Part shown: piece by piece, positions 58,408 through 64,000 of the stretch
Layout: the number at the start of each line of letters is the position of its first letter
Numbering within the stretch: the stretch's first letter is position 1
Assembly (NCBI GenBank): GCA_017427285.1
Contig: JAFRTE010000031.1
Span: 1 to 64,000 of the forward strand
Direction: 5' to 3'
Length of the DNA stretch: 64,000 bases
Source: Clostridia bacterium
Lineage (GTDB): Bacteria > Bacillota > Clostridia > Oscillospirales > UBA644
Notes under the pieces: model-generated
Database searches by the model: none
Seen by the model: only the letters and a program-made list of their open reading frames with translations
What the model was told of the DNA's origin: nothing
Made by a program: the position numbers and the translations under genes

Positions 58408-59817
58408 ATGATCGAAACACAAAACTATCTTGCCGAGGAAAAACTCGGAGTTTTAATGCGAAAATACTCTATTCCGTGTATAATATCGCTCCTTGTCGGG
58501 GCGCTTTATAATATCGTTGATCAGATATTCATCGCCAACGCCGATTACCTCGGCTCATACGGAAACGCCGCCAATACCGTTGTGTTTCCGCTGACGGTCA
58601 TCGCTCTTGCCGTTGCCGTTTGTATCGGCGACGGATGCTGCGCAATGGTCAGCGGACTTCTCGGAGAAGGCAGCCCGGATAAAGCCCGCCGCGCGTTCGG
58701 CAACGCCATACTTATTACCGTCATTTCGGGCGCGGTGATAACCGCTGTATATCTGATATTCGGCGACGCTCTCGTATCCATGTTCGGCGGACGTGTTAAC
58801 GGAGAGACATTTGAACTGTCTGAAGAATATCTGTTCTGGATAGCTCTCGGCATCCCGTTCTATATGTTCGGTCAGGCGATGAACCCCGTGATCCGAGCCG
58901 ACGGAAGTCCGAAGTTCGCCATGGTATCCACTCTCGCCGGAGCGGTCCTTAATATGATACTCGATCCTGTATTCATTTTTGTTTTCAAATGGGGCATGAC
59001 GGGCGCTGCCGTGGCAACAGTTGTCGGACAGATCGTCACTGCGGCTATGTCGGTTTGGTACGTATGCCATCTTAAAAGCGCAAAGCTCGACAGTCACTCT
59101 TTTGTTCTGAAACGGAAGATAGTTGCAAGGATGCTTTCTCTCGGATTTTGCAGTTTTCTCTCGCAGATTTCTCTTGTAGCGGCGATGGCCGCGATAAACA
59201 ATATGATCCGCAAATACGGAGCTCTCGACTCCGTTTTCGGTATGGAGGAATACGCCCAGATACCCATGGCGGTCGTGGGGATAGTAATGAAATTTTTCCA
59301 GATAGTTATTTCTGTCGTCGTCGGTATGGCTGCCGGATGTATACCGATAGTCGGCTTCAATATGGGAGCAAAGCGGCCCGAAAGAGTTAAAAAACTGTTT
59401 ACAATGCTGCTTATAGGAGAAGCAGTCGTCGGTTTGGTCGCCCTTATTATTGTCGAGGTATTCCCGGATCTGCTTATCGAAATATTCGGCGCGAGAAACG
59501 AAAGCGTGTACTATACCGAATTTGCAGTTAAAGCGTTCCGAATCTATCTTTGTATGATGATTTTCGCGTGCGTCAACAAAGCTGCATTCATATTCCTTCA
59601 GGCAATGGGAAAAGCTTTTTCATCAACTATGCTTTCAATGGTTCGTGAGATCGTCTTCGGCGTTGGCTTTGCGCTTATCCTGCCTATGTTTTTCGGGCTT
59701 GACGGGGTTTTGTTTTCGATGCCTGCGTCGGATATACTTACCGCGGTGATCTCTGCCGTTATAATATCGGTTACATATGTTCAACTTGACCGTGAAATCA
59801 AAAAAATATCCGAATAA
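58408..59817 (+). CDS. MATE-family exporter behind an attenuator
   Basis: GGGAGG before ATG 58408 gives 469 aa starting MIETQNYLAEEKLGVLMRKY; the long upstream frame runs through promoter and terminator and is rejected. Twelve helices in two halves, with the MATE motif YNIVDQIFIANADYLGSYGN in helix 1 and a second set from about residue 240. Likely Na+ or H+ coupled export of a cationic compound. It differs from the MATE at 4101 (around one third identical by eye). The leader terminator suggests that expression is switched by a signal. Confidence 0.9.
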   Translation: MIETQNYLAEEKLGVLMRKYSIPCIISLLVGALYNIVDQIFIANADYLGSYGNAANTVVFPLTVIALAVAVCIGDGCCAMVSGLLGEGSPDKARRAFGNAILITVISGAVITAVYLIFGDALVSMFGGRVNGETFELSEEYLFWIALGIPFYMFGQAMNPVIRADGSPKFAMVSTLAGAVLNMILDPVFIFVFKWGMTGAAVATVVGQIVTAAMSVWYVCHLKSAKLDSHSFVLKRKIVARMLSLGFCSFLSQISLVAAMAAINNMIRKYGALDSVFGMEEYAQIPMAVVGIVMKFFQIVISVVVGMAAGCIPIVGFNMGAKRPERVKKLFTMLLIGEAVVGLVALIIVEVFPDLLIEIFGARNESVYYTEFAVKAFRIYLCMMIFACVNKAAFIFLQAMGKAFSSTMLSMVREIVFGVGFALILPMFFGLDGVLFSMPASDILTAVISAVIISVTYVQLDREIKKISE

Positions 59818-59829
59818 AAAGCAAAATAC

Positions 59830-59860
59830 AGCTCCCGCGGTCATACGCGGGAGCTTTTTG
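59830..59860 (+). terminator. Terminator of the second MATE gene
   Basis: AGCTCCCGCG, loop, CGCGGGAGCT, TTTTT. Confidence 0.88.
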
Positions 59861-60275
59861 TATGCCTGAATCCATACGACAGACGCACGGTTAAAACAGA
59901 GTCATTGTATTTTGCGCCGAACGCACACGGCAGTTTAAAAATACATGGGTACTTCCGCAGGTTGCATCTCCCGGTTTTTTTTGAGTATAAAATCCGTTTT
60001 GAAAACTAAAATTGTACGATGAGTTTTTAAAGATTTCTCCACGATCCGTTTGTCACGCACCACAAGCGTGTCTGCGGGTTTATTTGCCGACTTATTCGGG
60101 CGAAACCGCCTCTGCCTCCTCGTATTTCAAAGACACCTCCGCACCCTGCATAAAAAATACATTCCCGCACAGGGCAGGGCGCTCGCGTCCGACACAATCA
60201 ACCGCTCACCTCCAAAACGCTGAAAACACTTTCAAGTATTATTTTAATTACTTGATAAAGTTTTTTTAAAGACAC
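59861..60275. other. Gap without a recognised gene
   Basis: About 415 bp. Frames are short and show no family resemblance on either strand. A C-rich, T-rich stretch at 60100-60240 may be worn coding sequence. The AAGTATTATTTTAATTACTTGATAAAG segment near 60234-60260 is a loose inverted repeat. I see no tRNA, CRISPR or IS end here. Confidence 0.5.
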
Positions 60276-60305
60276 TTGACAAGTTCTATGGAAGGGTGAT
60301 ATAAT
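60276..60305 (+). promoter_or_regulatory. Promoter before a mobile-gene fragment
   Basis: TTGACA, 18 nt, TATAAT with TGA just before the -10 box. GGAG at 60331 follows. Confidence 0.65.
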
Positions 60306-60350
60306 ATAAAAATAAGATATCTTAGATTAAGGAGAACGTAGAAGTGAACT

Positions 60351-60497
60351 ATGCCAAGGTATGAATTGAGGGAGCAAATAAACGGTACAGAGCTCTATTT
60401 CGATTCTATTCCGGCTTCCTCAACTCTTATGCAGCAGAAACCCGTCAAACCCGTACCACAACGGAAGACTGCAAACTGCCGTTCTCTATCTATATGA
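60351..60497 (+). pseudogene. N-terminal-like fragment of a mobile-element protein
   Basis: 48 codons. The first 25, MPRYELREQINGTELYFDSI, match a short domain I recall from ICE and phage polyvalent proteins, where it is followed by a Trp-rich segment. Here the sequence after SSTL changes to an unrelated frame (QQKPVKPVPQRK) and stops. Probably a broken remnant. The family name is uncertain. Confidence 0.4.
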
Positions 60498-60547
60498 CGA
60501 CTGATTGGATACGGAGTTTATTTTTATAGGAAAGAAAGGATTATTTT

Positions 60548-61204
60548 ATGAAATACGGAGAATCTGCTTTTGATATACTTTATCTGCTTTTTGCAATAGT
60601 CAGCGGTTGTGTGATCCTTGTAAAAGCTCAAAACCGCACGCAAAAACTGATGGGGTGTTCGGCGCTCGTGCTCGGACTCGGCGACGCTTTTCATCTTATC
60701 CCGCGCGTGCTCAACTATTTTGTTGATGCTGATTTTACCGCGGCGCTCGGTATCGGCAAACTTGTAACATCCGTTACAATGACGTTCTTTTATGCGCTTC
60801 TCTACTACGTCTGGCTCGGATATTACAGGGAAACAGAGAAAAAGAGTGTAACCGCTGCTGTGTGGACACTTACCGTGATCAGAATCGTTTTGTGCGCATT
60901 TCCGCAGAACGGTTGGCTGCAAAACAGCAGCGATATGACCTGGGGGATAATCCGCAACTTACCGTTTGTTGTGCTCGGAGCTGTAATCTGTGTTTTGTAT
61001 TTCCGCAAAAGGAAGGAGGACGCAAGATTCAGACCGATATGGATATATATCCTGTTATCTTTTCTGTTTTATATCCCAGTCGCAGTCGGAGCGGGCGCGG
61101 TGCCGATACTCGGAATGCTCATGCTTCCAAAGACTGTATGCTACATATTTTTGCTGCTGACATTCCTTCTGTCAACTTTGAAGGACAGGAAAACGGCAGG
61201 ATAA
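60548..61204 (+). CDS. Multi-pass membrane protein of unknown function, 218 aa
   Basis: Seven hydrophobic segments, spaced about 25 residues, starting with FDILYLLFAIVSGCVILVKA and including FHLIPRVLNYFVD. The pattern (seven helices, few loops, His in helix 2) resembles small uncharacterised 7TM proteins of Clostridia; no retinal-binding Lys is seen in helix 7. GAAAGGA lies 9 nt ahead of the ATG. Preceded by the mobile fragment, so it may share that promoter. Confidence 0.7.
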   Translation: MKYGESAFDILYLLFAIVSGCVILVKAQNRTQKLMGCSALVLGLGDAFHLIPRVLNYFVDADFTAALGIGKLVTSVTMTFFYALLYYVWLGYYRETEKKSVTAAVWTLTVIRIVLCAFPQNGWLQNSSDMTWGIIRNLPFVVLGAVICVLYFRKRKEDARFRPIWIYILLSFLFYIPVAVGAGAVPILGMLMLPKTVCYIFLLLTFLLSTLKDRKTAG

Positions 61205-61311
61205 ACATTACCAAATCTCGATGTCGCACAGTATCGAAAAAGAACATGGAATGTCACAAATATTTATTTACAAAGACGTTCTTTTATGTGCTTTTATATG
61301 TGAAAACATTC

Positions 61312-61340
61312 TTGACTCGGATGCATATATGTAGTATAAT
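61312..61340 (+). promoter_or_regulatory. Promoter of the CBS-domain gene
   Basis: TTGACT, 17 nt, TATAAT, 34 nt before the ATG. Confidence 0.72.
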
Positions 61341-61373
61341 CATTCCGACAGATTATCATTTTGAGGCGGTCAT

Positions 61374-62069
61374 ATGAACAATACTGATTTATTCCTCGAT
61401 TTATATAAGCAGCTTGAGCAGGCGGCAGTGACATATTACGGACTGCCTTCAGACGGGAGCGCCGTTTCGAAGCTTGAAAAGCTCAGTCACTTCAAAGAGT
61501 TGCGCGAACGGATAAAATACTGCAGGGAAGTCCGCGCACTGTTAACGCATAACCCGAAAATCAGCGACGGTTTTGCCGTTACTCCGAGTGAAGGAATGAT
61601 ACAAACGCTAAAAAATGTGATTGAGCAGGTAAAAGAACCGCCTAACTGTTTTGACAAGGCGATAAAAGGCAGCAACATTCTTATCGCAGAGCCGGACGAT
61701 AATGTAATAGAAAAAATGAAGGTTATGAAAGCGTTCGGATATTCATATCTGCCGATAATAAGCAAAAACAGAGTTGTAGGCGTGTTTGGAAAAGACACTA
61801 TATTTGCGATAACTCTTGACGGATATGACGATATTATTTCCGATGCGACATGCTTCCGTGATATATCCTCTTATACATCCGTAAGCAGAAAAGACAGAAA
61901 TACTTTCAAGTTCGTGCCGAAAACCATGCTTGTTTCGGCCGCAGAAAAAGCGGTTGTGGATGCTTTCAGAAAGAAAATAAGGATAAACCTGCTTCTTGTC
62001 ACCGAAACGGGAAGGGCAAACGAGCCGCTCCTTGGTATTTTGACCCCATGGGACGTTATGGACGGATGA
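61374..62069 (+). CDS. CBS-domain pair protein
   Basis: 231 aa. The N-terminal 90 residues are helical and unassigned (EKLSHFKELRERIKYCREVR). Residues about 95-230 form two CBS motifs: IAEPDDNVIEKMKVMKAFGY..LPIISKNRVVGVFGKDTIF and MLVSAAEKAVVDAFRKK..LLLVTETG..LLGILTPWDVM. Such pairs bind adenine nucleotides and act as energy or nucleotide sensors. No catalytic domain is attached. Expression from its own promoter. Confidence 0.85.
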   Translation: MNNTDLFLDLYKQLEQAAVTYYGLPSDGSAVSKLEKLSHFKELRERIKYCREVRALLTHNPKISDGFAVTPSEGMIQTLKNVIEQVKEPPNCFDKAIKGSNILIAEPDDNVIEKMKVMKAFGYSYLPIISKNRVVGVFGKDTIFAITLDGYDDIISDATCFRDISSYTSVSRKDRNTFKFVPKTMLVSAAEKAVVDAFRKKIRINLLLVTETGRANEPLLGILTPWDVMDG

Positions 62070-62188
62070 TTCTGAATAATTACAAAAATACATATGCAAA
62101 AGGTACAATTCGAATATCGTTTGGTAGAGATAATACTCAAGATGATGCGGACAAAATAGCAGAAGCTCTTACAAAAATACTAATTTAA
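62066..62188 (+). pseudogene. C-terminal tail of a cysteine desulfurase (NifS/IscS-type)
   Basis: Forty codons, overlapping the CBS stop, of which YAKGTIRISFGRDNTQDDAD and KIAEALTKIL match the terminal helix-strand of class V cysteine desulfurases (the IRISFG..NT..D pattern). The catalytic Lys and Cys parts are missing. It looks like the leftover 3' end of a deleted gene. Confidence 0.6.
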
Positions 62189-62315
62189 AGTGCGTTGAGA
62201 TGTTTCAATAAAAAAGAAAACGCAGTTAAATAATTATCAAAACCACTACATTAGGTTTCAATCATACAATAAGGTTCAAGCAAACGATTTGGATACTACG
62301 CGAAAGGATCAATTT

Positions 62316-63584
62316 ATGAACGAATTAAAATGCCCTAATTGCGGGAAAACCTTTCAGGTAGATGAAGCTGGTTATGCTTCAATTGTAAGGCAAGTTCATG
62401 ACACAGAATTCGATAAGGAAATAAGCAGGCGTGAAAAGGAGTTCAAGGCGGAAAAAGAAAACGCTATCATGCTGGCTGTTACTCGGTCGGAAGCTGACAA
62501 GGATAAGATTATCTCAGACCTTGAGGCTACGCTGTCTTCATATGAATCCGCCAAGGCTGCTGAAATTGAGAAAATCAACTCTTCAAATGCCCTTACACTC
62601 GCAACCAAAGAACAAGAAATTCAGCGGCTGAACAGTCAAATAGAAATCAACAAGGCAAATGCGGATTCCGCTATAGAAAGAGCAGTGCAGGAGAAGAACA
62701 AAGAAATTCTTCAATTAAAGAACGACCTTTCACTCGAGCAAAATAAATATGAAATAAATGAAAAAACGCTTAAAGAAGCACATGACGCCGAAATCAAGCG
62801 AAAAGACGAAGAAATTGCATATTATAGGGATTTTAAGGCACGTCAGTCCACCAAGATGGTTGGAGAAAGTCTGGAACAGCATTGTGAGATTGAGTTTAAT
62901 AAACTTCGTGCCACTGCGTTCCAAAACGCTTACTTCGAGAAGGATAATGATGCAAAAACCGGCAGCAAAGGCGATTACATTTATCGCGAGTGCAGCGCTG
63001 ACGGAGTAGAGTTTATATCCATAATGTTCGAAATGAAGAATGAAATGGATGAAACAGCGACCAAACATAAAAATGAAGATTTCTTTAAAGAACTTGACAA
63101 AGACCGTCGGGAAAAGAAATGCGAATACGCTGTTCTTGTTTCATTACTTGAAGCGGACAATGAGCTGTACAACTCCGGCATAGTGGATGTTTCGTACAAG
63201 TACGAAAAGATGTATGTCATTCGGCCGCAGTTCTTTATTCCTTTAATAACTATTCTCCGCAACGCCGCAATGAATTCACTGTCATACCGACAGGAACTTG
63301 CTCTGGTTCGAAATCAGAACATTGATGTTACCAACTTTGAAAACAGCCTGCTGGATTTTCAGGCAAAGTTCAGCAACAATTACCGATTGGCAAGTGAAAA
63401 GTTCCAAAACGCTATAGATGAAATTGATAAAACCATTGATCATCTTCAGAAAGTTAAAGAGAGTCTTCTTGGATCAGAAAGACAGCTGCGTCTTGCAAAT
63501 GATAAGGCGCAGGACCTTAGTGTAAAGAAACTCACAAAAGGCAACCCGACAATGCAAGCAAAATTTGACGAACTCAAAAATTAG
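62316..63584 (+). CDS. DUF2130 protein: zinc ribbon, coiled coil, nuclease-like C-terminus
   Basis: AAAGGA 8 nt ahead supports ATG 62316 (422 aa from [13 protein letters not shown]). A CxxC zinc knuckle (C6, C9) is followed by a long coiled coil (about 30-190) and the DUF2130 core (190-420), with conserved [20 protein letters not shown] and [21 protein letters not shown]. The core is thought to be a restriction-endonuclease-like fold, given the spacing of Asp and Glu-x-Lys. Function unproven, possibly DNA processing or phage response. The surrounding gene debris fits an accessory region. Confidence 0.78.
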   Translation: MNELKCPNCGKTFQVDEAGYASIVRQVHDTEFDKEISRREKEFKAEKENAIMLAVTRSEADKDKIISDLEATLSSYESAKAAEIEKINSSNALTLATKEQEIQRLNSQIEINKANADSAIERAVQEKNKEILQLKNDLSLEQNKYEINEKTLKEAHDAEIKRKDEEIAYYRDFKARQSTKMVGESLEQHCEIEFNKLRATAFQNAYFEKDNDAKTGSKGDYIYRECSADGVEFISIMFEMKNEMDETATKHKNEDFFKELDKDRREKKCEYAVLVSLLEADNELYNSGIVDVSYKYEKMYVIRPQFFIPLITILRNAAMNSLSYRQELALVRNQNIDVTNFENSLLDFQAKFSNNYRLASEKFQNAIDEIDKTIDHLQKVKESLLGSERQLRLANDKAQDLSVKKLTKGNPTMQAKFDELKN

Positions 63585-63611
63585 TAAATTGCGTTATTTT
63601 ATTCTTAGTAA

Positions 63612-63815
63612 ATTCATTTAACCTGTTTTATTAGGAAGGACTATACTGTTCACAGTGTGCATTCTTCTTTTGCTTCAAATGATGATTATAATGTAAAAAA
63701 GGCATATGTCCTTTCAAATGACAGAAACGTCAGGCTCAATGGTAAAATTATATATATTCCGATTTACTATATTATGTGTTTCAACGGAAAAGAAAACGAA
63801 AATCTCTCGTTTTAA
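63612..63815 (+). pseudogene. C-terminal tail of a DUF4143-type ATPase
   Basis: The open frame from 63612 to the TAA at 63813 has no start. Its end KKAYVLSNDRNVRLNGKIIY then IPIYYIMCFNGKENENLSF matches the closing strands of AAA_14/DUF4143 ATP-binding proteins (SN..V...GKI.Y.PIY). The ATPase part is gone. The longer frame in another reading phase (63706-63951) is unrelated. Confidence 0.55.
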
Positions 63816-63862
63816 AATGCCATCCAGTAATCAACTTTTTAACAAGACCGCATATCAAATCA

Positions 63863-63894
63863 CGCCCCGACGGAATTTTCCGCCGAGGCGTTTT
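63863..63894 (+). terminator. Hairpin with T tract near the window end
   Basis: CGCCCCGACGGAA, loop, TTCCGCCGAGGCG with bulges, then TTTTATG. Apart from this and the DUF4143 tail I find no feature between 63585 and 64000. Confidence 0.6.
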
Positions 63895-64000
63895 ATGTTT
63901 CAGATAATTATATGTTGTTATCGCTCAAAACAACTATTTTTCTCACAGTAAAACTCAATTATTATTTGGTAATAAATACACCGACTTAACTGTAGCTGTA

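Noticed and set aside
63706..63951. 81-aa plus-strand frame near the window end
   Set aside because: It is in a different phase from the DUF4143 tail, crosses its stop and a terminator hairpin, and has no ribosome site.
1..64000. CRISPR array or cas genes
   Set aside because: No regularly spaced direct repeats of 23-40 nt and no Cas-like protein were seen on either strand.

Overview
The window reads as a chromosome segment of an anaerobic Clostridia-type Firmicute (Bacillota), probably an uncultured gut or rumen lineage. The signs are TTGACA-17-TATAAT promoters with GGAGG ribosome sites, GTG and TTG starts, two ECF vitamin-transport modules, a two-gene SufB/SufC Fe-S system without SufS or SufU nearby, an arrangement ecfA1-ecfA2-ecfT-truA typical of Firmicutes, many plant- and chitin-glycan genes, and no respiratory genes. 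Both GlnRS and GluRS are present side by side. Taxonomy below class level cannot be read from this sequence alone.

Layout. 1-345: 5S rRNA, tRNA-Glu(CTC) and a CAT-anticodon tRNA, the tail of a ribosomal operon. 346-6880: a decayed GNAT gene, a HAD nucleotidase and amidohydrolase pair, an unknown 391-aa protein, a MATE exporter, then a scrapyard made of a GYF-domain tail, a phage polyvalent-protein tail and an IS200-type element with an internally deleted transposase. 6880-13190: kinase-like protein, thioredoxin, RadA, MBOAT acyltransferase, GH3 glycosidase. 13240-18916: a five-gene minus-strand operon combining an ECF transporter (S, fused double ATPase, T) with two surface DUF4430 proteins, one built like vertebrate intrinsic factor. 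19063-24273: DUF1349, GluRS, GlnRS, Gfo/Idh dehydrogenase. 24493-29195: L31, then a MacB-type ABC system with a large CARDB-like surface subunit. 29400-37465: sugar-related genes (glycosidase-like protein, ASRT-family protein, two HAD phosphatases, solute-binding lipoprotein, cytosolic GH18, TIM-barrel isomerase). 37523-41033: two-component system and the minimal Fe-S pair.

41289-46720: small hydrolase and an AlkZ-related-like protein, then an inserted cassette (RHH regulator, single-chain methylase/nuclease, first ~30 codons of a serine recombinase) ending next to tRNA-Ala(GGC), followed by tRNA genes for Ala(CGC), Arg(CCG) and Lys(TTT). 46907-56768: a housekeeping run with rRNA methyltransferase, general ECF module, TruA, DUF5711, CvpA, PgsA, a zinc-finger ClpC and a thioredoxin-reductase-like flavoprotein. 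56829-57164: a strong promoter drives a short RNA with tRNA-like 3' features, converging on an overlooked 45-aa membrane peptide; this is the best candidate for an undescribed system, with a type I toxin-antitoxin as one reading. 57165-64000: lipoprotein, PPC-domain protein, a MATE exporter behind a transcription attenuator, membrane and CBS proteins, DUF2130, and several gene tails (cysteine desulfurase, DUF4143 ATPase, mobile-element protein).

All calls come from reading the sequence and remembered family features. No database search was run.
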